Shown here one piece after another: positions 25,729-34,312 of a stretch of 64,000 nucleotides of DNA; the first letter of the stretch is position 1, and the number at the start of each line of letters is the position of its first letter. The stretch lies in assembly GCA_001940925.1 (NCBI GenBank), contig MSGZ01000024.1, positions 177,264 through 241,263 of the forward strand, read 5' to 3'. The position numbers and the translations under genes are program-made. The DNA comes from Ruminococcus sp. Phil11 (lineage in GTDB: Bacteria; Bacillota; Clostridia; Oscillospirales; Ruminococcaceae). The notes under the pieces are model-generated. The model made no database searches. It was not told the origin of the DNA and worked only from the letters and a program-made list of their open reading frames with translations.

Positions 25729-27368
25729 CGGAACAGGATCTGCTGTATGCAATGCGCCATGTCAGCAGCAGGTATACCGATGAAGCGCGTGAACGTGCGG
25801 AAAAGGCCGCAGAGAAAAAGCGCAGCCGCATCGTGAGGCGGACGGCTTTGGCAGCAGTAGGGGCAGCGGCATGCTTCGGGCTGGTGCTGTTCGGTCTGTC
25901 GCATATCCCGGAGCAGGATCTCAACGTCGCGGAAAGCGATGCGGAGGTCGAGGTCACGCAGATCGCGGAGACTTCCGCGGCGGAAACATCCGGAACACTT
26001 CCTGCCGGCACGGAATCCGGAGACCGGCCGGCAAAAACGGTCCTTGCCGCAAACGGTACGGCACCGCAGCAAAATAATCAGACAGCGGCGGCAAAGGAAA
26101 CCGGTACGGCAGCTGTCACGGCGGAACAGACCGTAAAGCCTGCTGCCGGTCAGACGGCGGCAGCGGTCACGGGTAAAACGACCGTCGTATCCGCAGCGGC
26201 AGCGAAAACGACCGCTCCGGCATCTGCACAGGCTGTCATGCCGGACAGACTGACCTACGAGCTGGTGCCGCGGGGCAAAACGGGCTGGCTTTCGGCGTAT
26301 GAAAACGGGCTTGCGAATCATGTTTACCGCGCAGAGCCGGGCGAGGATCTCTGGCTTGACCTGCGCGTGCGGAACGATCCGGGCACGTATTCATGTTTTC
26401 TGACCTTTGAACTTGGGGAACTGGAACTGCTGGAATGGGAGAACGGAAATGTATTCCCGGAGCTTTCGGTCAGAGATTACGTCAAGGAACCGCTCTTCTT
26501 CCCTGACGATTATCCGAAATATGACAGATATGAACTTGTGGAACCGGAGCGGCATTATGTCTGCTGTTCTGCGATGAACAGGCGTTCGGAAAATACTTAT
26601 GCTGCGGACGGCAGCGTGCTGTGCAGTCTGCATGTGAAGGTACCGGAAGCCGGCGGACGCTATCCGCTGACGCTGACGCAGAAACCGATGATTTTCACCT
26701 GGTACTTAAATTACATCCCATACGCGAATGAAGTGACCCGGATGGATCCGTTCCTGTATCTCACACAAACGAAGCTGCAGCCCTTTACGTTTGTCGGAAC
26801 GGATATCCTTGTCGGAGATGAACCTGTGCCGGGAAAGGCAGAGCCGCTCGGAACGGAAACGCTGTACCGCGAGTCCTTCTATGCAGATGACCCGGAAAAG
26901 CGGCGTGAGATCATGCAGCTCGGCATTCTCCGCGCGGAGGGAAACGCCGGTGATGATCATGTGCCGGTGCAGCTTTTCGTCCTGAATAATGACGGCTTCG
27001 GCAGCCTGTATCTGCAGATCAGGCATGGTATTGAACTGACGGCCTGTGAGGACGGAAACGGCATCATCTTTGAACCCGCTGAAGCTTTTTCGGATATGAC
27101 CTGCACCGCTTCGGCAACCACGGACGGCGTCTGGTCGTTCCGGCTGGAACGCGGCAGCAATGCGGATCTGAATGCAGAGGGCTGTCTCGGAACATTTTAT
27201 GTGAAGATCCCCGAGGATACGGTATCCGGTCGTTTCTGGGAACTGGAAACGGATGTTCAGCGTGCGCAGTATCCGGACGGCAGACCGCTGACCTATTACG
27301 AAAGCGAGAACGCTGAGCTTCAGGTCATTTTCGGACGCTGGTATGAGGATGAGGAAACAGAGGAATAA
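25725..27368 (+). CDS. Transmembrane anti-sigma-like protein with two cohesin-like outer domains
   Basis: 547 residues. A short charged cytosolic part (1-36), one membrane helix (about 37-58), an Ala/Thr/Gln-rich linker (60-172), then two outer domains. Domain 1 (about 200-360) has AEPGEDLWLDLRVRNDPGTY early and DGSVLCSLHVKVPEAGGRYP late; domain 2 (about 398-537) has DHVPVQLFVLNNDGFGSLYL early and GCLGTFYVKIPEDTVSG late. This early/late pairing (N-terminal strands with a VxVxNNPG run, later G-L-xxLxFKVP and aG-Y) is the pattern of cohesins, which bind dockerins. That it is an anti-sigma factor is inferred from overlap with the ECF gene and topology; its cytosolic part shows no known anti-sigma motif. 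Confidence 0.6.
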   Translation: MTEQDLLYAMRHVSSRYTDEARERAEKAAEKKRSRIVRRTALAAVGAAACFGLVLFGLSHIPEQDLNVAESDAEVEVTQIAETSAAETSGTLPAGTESGDRPAKTVLAANGTAPQQNNQTAAAKETGTAAVTAEQTVKPAAGQTAAAVTGKTTVVSAAAAKTTAPASAQAVMPDRLTYELVPRGKTGWLSAYENGLANHVYRAEPGEDLWLDLRVRNDPGTYSCFLTFELGELELLEWENGNVFPELSVRDYVKEPLFFPDDYPKYDRYELVEPERHYVCCSAMNRRSENTYAADGSVLCSLHVKVPEAGGRYPLTLTQKPMIFTWYLNYIPYANEVTRMDPFLYLTQTKLQPFTFVGTDILVGDEPVPGKAEPLGTETLYRESFYADDPEKRREIMQLGILRAEGNAGDDHVPVQLFVLNNDGFGSLYLQIRHGIELTACEDGNGIIFEPAEAFSDMTCTASATTDGVWSFRLERGSNADLNAEGCLGTFYVKIPEDTVSGRFWELETDVQRAQYPDGRPLTYYESENAELQVIFGRWYEDEETEE

Positions 27369-27373
27369 AGGGC

Positions 27374-27450
27374 GATCAGCTTTTTAGGCGGCTTCTGTAA
27401 TCCAAAAGGCGGCTGACGGTTTTATGCCAACCACCCCAAAGTTATATACC
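27374..27450 (+). repeat. Imperfect direct repeat, left copy
   Basis: About 77 bases, from GATCAGCTTTTTAGGCGGCT to CCCCAAAGTTATATACC, just before the transporter's ribosome site. It matches the copy at 28820-28890: shared words are AGCTTTTTAGG, CCAAAGGCGG-like, and a final CACCCCAAAG/TATATACC. Confidence 0.7.
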
Positions 27451-27485
27451 AAGAAATTGTAAGACGGTTAGCAGGGAGATGCAGG

Positions 27486-28811
27486 ATGGAAAGGATAAAG
27501 CGTTCGTTGAAGAATATCAACGGAAGACTGTTCCTCGCTTTGCTCGTGATGGGACTTTGTCCGACGCTGTACACAACGCTGCGGACATTCTTTCTCGGGC
27601 AGCTGCCGGGAGAATGGTCATATTCTATTGCAGGACAGCTGTCATGGGTGAACCTGCTGTATGAGGTCATAAACGAAGCGATCGTTCTGCCGCTTTATTT
27701 CTTTATGGGACAGGCTGTCACGAACAAAGAGGAATACGCCGACAGGATCCGGAGTGGCCTTTTCGTCTCGCTTGGCATCTACGCGATATGCTCTGCACTT
27801 GTGATGATATTTGTATATCCGCTGCTGCGGTTTATGGCGGTATCTCCTGACATCATCCCGGAGTCGGCAAGCTATATCCGTATCGAGTGCATTGCAAATG
27901 ATTTCGGGATCCTTTACAGCTTTATCTGTGTAGCGCTTATCACCGTCGGCAGAGATAAGCTTGTCTATGCGATCACGGCTGCGAAACTGATCCTGAGTAT
28001 GATTCTTGACACGCTGTTTGTTTCAACTCTGCCCGTATCACTGAAACTCGGCGTAAACGGAATCGGCGTATCGAATATAATTTCAAACCTGATCCTGTTT
28101 GTGCTCTCTGCCGTTCTGATCAGCAGCTGCGGTTATCCGATATTTGAGAAGAAAAAACTCTCGTTTGTATGGATGAAGGATTTTTTCAGGATCGGCGGTA
28201 TTTCCGGACTTGAATCATTTGTCAGAAACATCGCCTATATGCTTATGGTATCGCGCATGGTGAATATGGTCGGAGAGCAGGGAACCTATTGGGTCGCCAA
28301 CAACTTCATTTGGGGCTGGATGCTGCTGCCGGTCATTCAGCTGGGTGAGCTGATCAAGCAGGAAACAGCGAAAGACAAGAACGCTGTCAGGAACAATACG
28401 CCCGGATATTTTGCTATCACCGCAATGACCTGCCTGCTCTGGATCGTAACAATCCCGCTTTACAAGCCGTTCATGCGGTATGTCCTGAATTACAGCGACG
28501 CAGACAAACTCTTTGAGCTGGTAATGGTTCTGTTCGGATTCTATGTGTTATACGCATTTCAAAACATATTCGACGCAACATTCTATGGCAGGGGCAAGAC
28601 CGCATATATGCTGTTTGAGTCGATCGTGACGAACAGCGTTTATTACGGAGCATTTTTTATTCTGTACCTCTGCGGAGTATGGAAGCCTACCCTTATTGGG
28701 ATAGCGCTGATGTTCGGCTGCGGAAACGCCTTCGATACGGTCGTGTCTTTCGCTGCATACCGATATTTCCTTAAAAAAGAGAATATCAGGATCTTCTCTG
28801 ATGCAAATTAG
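27486..28811 (+). CDS. MATE-family membrane transporter
   Basis: 441 residues with about twelve hydrophobic segments and a repeated half structure (two MatE-like halves). MATE carriers export drugs or metabolites using Na+ or H+. The ribosome site AGGGAG lies seven bases from the ATG. It stands alone between two imperfect direct repeats, with a terminator at 28900. The coding sequence uses more A/T-ending codons (ATA, TTA, AAA) than its neighbours, which with the repeats suggests it was acquired as a unit. The substrate cannot be told. Confidence 0.8.
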   Translation: MERIKRSLKNINGRLFLALLVMGLCPTLYTTLRTFFLGQLPGEWSYSIAGQLSWVNLLYEVINEAIVLPLYFFMGQAVTNKEEYADRIRSGLFVSLGIYAICSALVMIFVYPLLRFMAVSPDIIPESASYIRIECIANDFGILYSFICVALITVGRDKLVYAITAAKLILSMILDTLFVSTLPVSLKLGVNGIGVSNIISNLILFVLSAVLISSCGYPIFEKKKLSFVWMKDFFRIGGISGLESFVRNIAYMLMVSRMVNMVGEQGTYWVANNFIWGWMLLPVIQLGELIKQETAKDKNAVRNNTPGYFAITAMTCLLWIVTIPLYKPFMRYVLNYSDADKLFELVMVLFGFYVLYAFQNIFDATFYGRGKTAYMLFESIVTNSVYYGAFFILYLCGVWKPTLIGIALMFGCGNAFDTVVSFAAYRYFLKKENIRIFSDAN

Positions 28812-28819
28812 AATTGGGG

Positions 28820-28890
28820 GAGCAGCTTTTTAGGGGGATAACCCCAAAGGCGGTTGTCAGTTCTGTGTCAGTCACCCAAAAAGATATACC
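28820..28890 (+). repeat. Imperfect direct repeat, right copy
   Basis: About 71 bases, GAGCAGCTTTTTAGGGGGAT to CAAAAAGATATACC, starting 8 bases after the transporter stop. It pairs with the copy at 27374-27450; the differences are small gaps and substitutions. Confidence 0.7.
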
Positions 28891-28899
28891 AAAAATAAA

Positions 28900-28934
28900 C
28901 AGACCGGCTGCAGGAATGCGCCGGTCTGCTGTTT
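28900..28934 (+). terminator. Terminator of the transporter gene
   Basis: CAGACCGG (28900-28907) pairs with CCGGTCTG (28921-28928), followed by CTGTTT. Confidence 0.65.
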
Positions 28935-28949
28935 CATATCATACAAAAG

Positions 28950-28979
28950 AAAAATGCTCATGCATCACTGCATGAGCAT
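28950..28979 (-). terminator. Terminator of tRNA-Arg
   Basis: A perfect 11-base stem, ATGCTCATGCA with TGCATGAGCAT, four-base loop, followed on the minus strand by TTTTTCTTTT. It lies six bases beyond the tRNA 3' end. Confidence 0.9.
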
Positions 28980-28984
28980 CGGAA

Positions 28985-29058
28985 TGCGCCGGAAGGGATT
29001 CGAACCCCCGACCTACTGGTTCGTAGCCAGTTACTCTATCCAGCTGAGCTACCGGCGC
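28985..29058 (-). tRNA. tRNA-Arg (anticodon ACG)
   Basis: On the minus strand the acceptor GCGCCGG pairs with CCGGCGC; D-arm TAGCTCAGCTGGATAGAG; anticodon stem ACTGG/CCAGT around CTACGAA, giving ACG; T-arm GGGGGTTCGAATCCC-like; discriminator A. 74 bases. The ACG anticodon is normally edited to ICG and reads CGU, CGC and CGA. It is not followed by an encoded CCA. Confidence 0.95.
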
Positions 29059-29085
29059 ATTTGACGTTTTTCCGTCAACTCTGAT

Positions 29086-29114
29086 ATTATAGCACATCCT
29101 TCCGGAAAAGTCAA
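29086..29114 (-). promoter_or_regulatory. Promoter of tRNA-Arg
   Basis: Minus strand TTGACT (29114-29109), 17 bases, TATAAT (29091-29086), 28 bases before the tRNA 5' end. A short TTGACG...CGTCAA inverted repeat lies between. Confidence 0.85.
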
Positions 29115-29262
29115 GCCTTTTCTGCGAAAAATTTTCCGGATATCCGAATTTGACAGCAGATGCGGAGTTCGGGCACATTTCCGGAGAAATCATGTGTAAA
29201 ATCACAAAATTCATTTCAGGCGTTTATTCGCAATTATTGGTACATTTTTCGCAATCTCTGAT

Positions 29263-29291
29263 TTGCAGGCGGTGCTTTTTTTGTCTATACT
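29263..29291 (+). promoter_or_regulatory. Promoter of the CE3/CE1 esterase gene
   Basis: TTGCAG (29263-29268), 17 bases, TATACT (29286-29291). A leader of about 135 bases follows. Confidence 0.65.
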
Positions 29292-29316
29292 GTAAATAGA
29301 GATAGAATGGCATAAA

Positions 29317-29346
29317 CTAAAATTCGACAGAATGACAAAATTTTAG
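29317..29346 (+). promoter_or_regulatory. Inverted repeat with GACA words in the esterase leader
   Basis: CTAAAATT (29317-29324) and AATTTTAG (29339-29346) are exact complements. Between and after them lie CGACA, TGACA and AGACA. Similar GACA-rich sites lie upstream of the genes at 32001 and 40306. It may be an operator or an RNA hairpin. Confidence 0.45.
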
Positions 29347-29434
29347 ACATCAATGGCAAAAAAATCGACACCGCACAAGAATGGGGAAACGGGACCGTAC
29401 CGTTCCCGAAAAAAGATTAGGGAGGATCTGAAAC

Positions 29435-31807
29435 ATGAAGAAGCTTTTTGCACTACTGGCATCTGCCGTGCTTGCGGCGGCTGCCGTCCCGCGGTTCGGT
29501 CCGGAGCAGACCGTGTCCGCTGCGGACAAGATCAAGATCATGCCGGTCGGCGACTCGATCACCTACGGCATGGGCGAGGACGGCGGTTACAGAAAGTATC
29601 TGGACGTCAATCTCAAGGCCAAGAACATTGACTTTGACATGGTCGGCCCGGAGGGACCGGATACCGGTTCCTTCAACTACAACGGCCAGCGTGTCACATA
29701 CGACAACAACCATGCGGGCTACAGCGGCTTCCAGATCAAGGAGGAGCCGGGCTGGGCACAGCAGCAGGGCACTTCCGGCAGCCTGTACAACAAGCTGAAA
29801 AGCAACAATGCCGTCAAGCAGTACAAGCCGGATATCATTCTGCTGATTATCGGTACGAACGATATGACCGCGAACCGTTCCATGGACGCCTGCGCAAGCG
29901 ATCTGCGCGCGTTGGTCGATTTCATGCTCGCGGATATGCCGTCCGGCGGCGCGATCTTCATGGGCTCTATCCCGGAGTTCACGGCTTACGGCGGCAATGC
30001 GCAGAGAGTTGCGAACTACAACAACACCGTGAAGTCCGTTGCGGAGGAATATGCAAGCTCCGGCAAGAATGTCAAGTTTGCAGATGTCCACGGCTCCATG
30101 AACGGCACTTCCGATCTCGGTTCCGACAATCTCCACCCGAATGGCTCCGGCTATTCCAAGATGGGCAAGTTCTGGGCGGAGACGATCGCAGATTATCTCG
30201 GCAGCAGCAGCTCGACCGACCCCGGCACGACTGATCCGGGCACGACCGATCCCGGTACGACGAATCCGCCGGTGAGCACGACCGATCCGGACGGCTACAT
30301 CGCACATTATACGTTTGAGAACGGTGACGAGGACTTCACCGGCCGCGGCGGCGCATCCGTCAAGACCGCTTCCGAAGCGTATGCAGGCAGCAAGTCCCTG
30401 CTCTGCTCCGGCAGAACCGACGGCTGGAACGGCGCAGCACACGCACTCCCGTCCGGCTGCTCCGCAGGTGAGACGTACAGCTTCAGCGCAGTTGTCAAGT
30501 ATACGTCCGGCTCCGCGTCGGATACGTTCCACTTCACGCTGCAGTACAGCGACGGCAGCACCAGCTACAAGAAGATCGCGACCGAGACCGTCACAAAGGG
30601 CGACTGGGTACAGCTCGCAAATCCGTCCTTTACGATCCCGGCGGGCGCGACCGACTGCACGATCTACATCGAAACAGACAGCAGTACCAACGATTTCTAT
30701 GTTGATGAAATGATCGTCGCAAAGAGCGGCACATCCGTTTCCGGCCCGAAGCCTGCAAAGTACGCACTGGCTGACGTCAACGGCGACGGCTTCACGAATG
30801 CGGCTGACCTTTCGCTGGCAAAGCAGGTCGCGTCCGGCAAGCTCGAAGACAAGACCAAGAAGAAAATGGCAGACGTCAACTGTGACGGCAATGTCGATAA
30901 GACGGATCTGGAATGGTTCGTCAAGTTCCTGACAACGCAGGAAAAGGAACTGCCGGAGCCGCTGACACCGCCGAAGGGTGAAATGCGCCCGATCGAGGAG
31001 TATACGCCGGTCGTCAAAGCGCAGGTCGTTGAGAAGGAAACCAATGATTCCACGCAGCGCAAGAACGGCGTGACCTATCCGCAGATTCAGAAGAAAACAT
31101 ACTTCTCCAAGAAAGCCAACAAGAACAAGAATGTCAATGTTATGCTCCCTGCGAACTATGACGAAAGCAAGCAGTATCCGGTTCTCTATATCCTGCACGG
31201 CTTCTTCGAGAATGAAGACCGCATGATCAAGACGGGCAACAACCCGCCGATCCGTACACCGGAGATCATTACGAACGCGATCGCTGCGGGCGAGGCAGAG
31301 GAAATGATCGTTGTTGTACCGTTTGTCTTTACCAGTGCAACGATGAACGATGCAACCGGCTTTGCTGATCCGGGCTCTAACGAGGGCTACGATAATTTCG
31401 TGGACGATATCGTGGACAGCCTGATGCCGTGGGTTGAGCAGAATTACAGTGCTGCGACCGGCAGAGAGAATACTGCTGTTACCGGCTTCTCCATGGGCGG
31501 CAGAGAGTCGCTGCAGATCGGCATGAAGTACGGCGACAAGTTCGGCTATGTCGGCGCGATCTGCCCGGCACCGGGTGCATCCGGCGCATGGAAGTGGAGC
31601 AGCCCGGAGGCGACACCTTCGCTCGTGTTCATCACCGGCGGTACACAGGACGATGTTGTCGGCCTGAGCACCCCGGAGGGCTATCATAACAACTTCGACA
31701 AAAACGGTGTTCCGCACATCTGGCATATCGTGAACGGCGGTCATCACGGCGACGATTCGATTCTGGCACATATCTACAACTTCGTCAGAGCGATATTCAA
31801 GGCATAA
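29435..31807 (+). CDS. Secreted bifunctional esterase: CE3 acetyl esterase, CBM, dockerin, CE1 feruloyl-type esterase
   Basis: 790 residues. Signal peptide (1-30), SGNH hydrolase of the CE3 type (about 33-255; GDSIT with Ser41, GTNDM, and DNLHP for the histidine), a Pro/Thr/Asp linker of TTDPG repeats, a CBM22/CBM4-like beta-sandwich (about 290-430), a full dockerin (about 445-505; DVNGDGFTNAAD and DVNCDGNVDKTD), and a C-terminal CE1 esterase D-type domain (about 545-788; GFSMGGRES nucleophile, GGHHGDD histidine). It would remove acetyl and feruloyl groups from xylan while tethered to a cellulosome. It has its own promoter and a terminator at 31845. Confidence 0.9.
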   Translation: MKKLFALLASAVLAAAAVPRFGPEQTVSAADKIKIMPVGDSITYGMGEDGGYRKYLDVNLKAKNIDFDMVGPEGPDTGSFNYNGQRVTYDNNHAGYSGFQIKEEPGWAQQQGTSGSLYNKLKSNNAVKQYKPDIILLIIGTNDMTANRSMDACASDLRALVDFMLADMPSGGAIFMGSIPEFTAYGGNAQRVANYNNTVKSVAEEYASSGKNVKFADVHGSMNGTSDLGSDNLHPNGSGYSKMGKFWAETIADYLGSSSSTDPGTTDPGTTDPGTTNPPVSTTDPDGYIAHYTFENGDEDFTGRGGASVKTASEAYAGSKSLLCSGRTDGWNGAAHALPSGCSAGETYSFSAVVKYTSGSASDTFHFTLQYSDGSTSYKKIATETVTKGDWVQLANPSFTIPAGATDCTIYIETDSSTNDFYVDEMIVAKSGTSVSGPKPAKYALADVNGDGFTNAADLSLAKQVASGKLEDKTKKKMADVNCDGNVDKTDLEWFVKFLTTQEKELPEPLTPPKGEMRPIEEYTPVVKAQVVEKETNDSTQRKNGVTYPQIQKKTYFSKKANKNKNVNVMLPANYDESKQYPVLYILHGFFENEDRMIKTGNNPPIRTPEIITNAIAAGEAEEMIVVVPFVFTSATMNDATGFADPGSNEGYDNFVDDIVDSLMPWVEQNYSAATGRENTAVTGFSMGGRESLQIGMKYGDKFGYVGAICPAPGASGAWKWSSPEATPSLVFITGGTQDDVVGLSTPEGYHNNFDKNGVPHIWHIVNGGHHGDDSILAHIYNFVRAIFKA

Positions 31808-31844
31808 GTGCATCGCAAAATATTAAACATCTTCCATAAAATCA

Positions 31845-31884
31845 CCCCGCGTGAAGCGTCCTGCTTTGCGCGGGGTTCCTTTAT
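31845..31884 (+). terminator. Terminator of the esterase gene
   Basis: CCCCGCG (31845-31851) pairs with CGCGGGG (31869-31875); the tail TTCCTTTATTT is moderately T-rich. Confidence 0.7.
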
Positions 31885-31930
31885 TTCGGCGGATTATCCA
31901 GTAAATATAGACAAAATTCAGACATTCCCC

Positions 31931-31959
31931 TTGACATATCCTATTTTCGCGATTATAAT
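31931..31959 (+). promoter_or_regulatory. Consensus sigma-A promoter of the fusion regulator
   Basis: TTGACA (31931-31936), 17 bases, TATAAT (31954-31959): a full consensus match. Just upstream (31912-31926) lies TAGACAAAATTCAGACATT, like the words in the leader at 29317-29350. Confidence 0.9.
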
Positions 31960-32000
31960 TATTGTTAAGCATAGTATGACACATGAGGGGAGGGGGAAGT

Positions 32001-34187
32001 ATGCCCGGTCAGATCCGGCAGATCATCGGCGTGATCGCCGCGGAAGCCAACAATATTGAGCAGCGGCAGATCATCAAAGGCGTGATCGGCGAGGCGCAGG
32101 CCAGAAATCTGACGACCGTCGTGCTGTCCAATGTTTACAATCCGTATGATTACGACTATGCACTGCGGCTCGAAAACGACATTTACAAGCTGATCTTCTC
32201 CCCGCAGCTGAGCGGCCTGATCCTTGTGGAGGAATCGTTCATCAATGAAACGATCCGCCAGATCCTGCGGAATCTGCTCTCCAAGCGGCAGGATCTCCCC
32301 GTTGTGTCGATCGGCATTTATATTGAGGAGCTCGATTTCGGCAATGTCCACTTCATTAACACCGATGACAAGGAGGACATGAAATTCATTATGCGGCATC
32401 TCATGGACGACCACGGGATGCGCAAAATCGACATCTTAACAGGCTTTGAGGGCAATATGGCGGCCGAAAACCGTGTCGCCGGCTACCGCGAGGTGCTCGA
32501 GGAGCACGGCGTCGAATTTGATCCGGCGCGCGTGCATTACGGCGATTTCTGGTTCTCGTCCGGCGAGGCACTGGCAAAACGCTATGTCAGCGGTGAGCTT
32601 CCGCTGCCGGAGGCCGTGTTCTGCACAAGCGACCACATGGCATTCGGCCTGCTCGATGTGTTCCTCAAAAACGGCATCCGCGTGCCGGAGGATGTGGCCG
32701 TCACCGGCTATGAATATGTCCACGAACGCATTTATCATTCTCCGCTGCTGAGCACCTATCAGCGGGCGCGCACCGATATGGGCAAGCGTGCCGTCCGGAT
32801 GCTCTGCCGCCTGATGAGCGGCGACGAACCGGATTTCACGCCGCCTGCCGGTATCTGGGTGCCGGGACAGAGCTGCGGCTGTGCGGCCGACCCGGCGCAG
32901 CTTCATGCGGAGCTGGAGCTGATGCGCTCCAAGCAGCAGTACGAAAAATGGAATGTGCTCGGCACGCTGGAGCAGCAGCTGACGCTCTGCAGCAGTCTGG
33001 ATGAGTTCATCTCCGTGCTCGGCAAGCACAATTACTGGGTGCGCTGGGTGCAGAATATGTTTCTGTGCCTGTTCGAGAACTGGTACGATACCGATTCCGA
33101 TACGCCGAGCGGCCTGCTCACCTGCCGGAGCGTCATGCCGTGGAACGACTGGCAGCAGCCGGTCACCTGCGACCGTTACGACTTTTCCGCGCTGTATGCC
33201 TATTCGCCGGAGACCAGTGCGCATTTTTATCTGCCGCTGTTCTTTGAAAAGCATTTCTTCGGTTATTATGTGCTGGAATATCATGCACCGGATGCCTATG
33301 ACGATGTGTTCCGCAACTGGATGAAGTCGATCTCCATTGCGCTGAACTTCCTGTGCATGAAAAATGATATCCGCTATCTGCTGCAGTGTCAGAATCTATC
33401 CGAGCAGCATGATTCGCTGACGGGACTTTATAACAAGCGCGGCTTTGAGTCTGCGCTTTCCGCAAGATGTGCCGCGGACTCCGAGCCGATCTACGTCATT
33501 GCGCTGAAGCTCGGCGTACTGCAGAACGATCTCAGCCCGGAGACGCAGGCGACCATGAGCGGTCTGATGCAGAAAACCGCAGAGGTTCTGCGGACGGTCG
33601 GGACACAGGGCAGCGTCTGCGGCAGAGTCAGCTCCCAGACCTTCCTCTGTGCGGGATTCCCCTGCGATTCCGACGAACACTGCGAACGCGTCTGCGGAAA
33701 GCTGCGCGCCGTGATGATCCATCAGGCGGGACTGACCGAGAGCATCGGCATGGAGTCGATGCTGGTCAGCAGCTGCCGCATCGGCGGTGACATTACGCCG
33801 GAGCGCGTGACGCAGCATCTGGAATCCCTGCTCGTCGAAAACACCGCGGTGCTTGCTGCGCAGAAAAAGCTGCCGCACGCCGGGATCCTGTTCACGGTGC
33901 GCAATCAGCTGTACAGCACCGGCACGCTTTCTGCGGATATCATCTGCAAAAAGTACGTATTCAGTGCCGGATATTTCCGGCAGATCTACCGCGACTGCTT
34001 TCAGATCAGCTTTCATCAGGACGTTATCAATGCGCGTGTGTTCCATGCGATCTATCTGCTGACAACGACGGTTCTGAGCATTTCGAGCATTGCGGAACAG
34101 TGCGGCTATGAGGACTGCAACTATTTCCTGCGCCAGTTTCAGAAGGTCACCGGCATGACCCCCGGCCAGTACCGGCGGCAAATATAG
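32001..34187 (+). CDS. Fusion regulator: LacI-type sensor, degenerate GGDEF domain, AraC DNA-binding domain
   Basis: 728 residues from ATG 32001 (GAGGGGAGGGGG just upstream). Residues 1-300 are a LacI/Peripla_BP_3-like sugar-sensing fold (IRQIIGVIAAEANNIEQRQI, then PEDVAVTGYEY). A helical and mixed region follows. About 465-620 begins like a diguanylate cyclase (HDSLTGLYNKRGFESAL), but the GGDEF signature is absent, so it should not make c-di-GMP. About 635-728 is an AraC helix-turn-helix pair (ISSIAEQCGYEDCNYFLRQF, TGMTPGQYRRQI). There is no signal peptide, so it is cytosolic. It probably controls the nearby esterase genes in response to a sugar; that is inference from position. Confidence 0.85.
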   Translation: MPGQIRQIIGVIAAEANNIEQRQIIKGVIGEAQARNLTTVVLSNVYNPYDYDYALRLENDIYKLIFSPQLSGLILVEESFINETIRQILRNLLSKRQDLPVVSIGIYIEELDFGNVHFINTDDKEDMKFIMRHLMDDHGMRKIDILTGFEGNMAAENRVAGYREVLEEHGVEFDPARVHYGDFWFSSGEALAKRYVSGELPLPEAVFCTSDHMAFGLLDVFLKNGIRVPEDVAVTGYEYVHERIYHSPLLSTYQRARTDMGKRAVRMLCRLMSGDEPDFTPPAGIWVPGQSCGCAADPAQLHAELELMRSKQQYEKWNVLGTLEQQLTLCSSLDEFISVLGKHNYWVRWVQNMFLCLFENWYDTDSDTPSGLLTCRSVMPWNDWQQPVTCDRYDFSALYAYSPETSAHFYLPLFFEKHFFGYYVLEYHAPDAYDDVFRNWMKSISIALNFLCMKNDIRYLLQCQNLSEQHDSLTGLYNKRGFESALSARCAADSEPIYVIALKLGVLQNDLSPETQATMSGLMQKTAEVLRTVGTQGSVCGRVSSQTFLCAGFPCDSDEHCERVCGKLRAVMIHQAGLTESIGMESMLVSSCRIGGDITPERVTQHLESLLVENTAVLAAQKKLPHAGILFTVRNQLYSTGTLSADIICKKYVFSAGYFRQIYRDCFQISFHQDVINARVFHAIYLLTTTVLSISSIAEQCGYEDCNYFLRQFQKVTGMTPGQYRRQI

Positions 34188-34188
34188 G

Positions 34189-34303
34189 TATCTGCGATGC
34201 ATTCAAAATGGGGCTCCGCCCCAAACCCCGCTGGGGACTAGTCCCCAGACCCCGTTATATGTAATAAAATGGGTGCTGACGCAACGGTCGGCACCCGTTT
34301 TGC
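34189..34303 (+). repeat. Dispersed 3'-end repeat, family A, with built-in terminator
   Basis: Right after the regulator stop: ATGGGGCTCCGCCCC, CCCCGCTGGGGAC, GTCCCCAGACCCCGTTATA, then the terminator stem GGGTGCTGAC (34271-34280) with GTCGGCACCC (34287-34296) and GTTTTG. The same order is found at 57244-57355 and, reversed, at 60021-60165, each time at a gene 3' end. Confidence 0.85.
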
Positions 34304-34312
34304 ATTCAGCTG

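Noticed and set aside
30220-30290. Short direct repeats of ACCGATCCCGGCACGAC type
   Set aside because: They code for the TTDPG linker of the esterase and are not a mobile or regulatory repeat.
29453-31813. 786-residue open frame on the minus strand
   Set aside because: Antisense of the CE3/CE1 esterase, whose catalytic motifs fix the true strand.
33400-33860. Active diguanylate cyclase
   Set aside because: Only the N-terminal NKRGFE part is kept; the catalytic GGDEF signature is absent.
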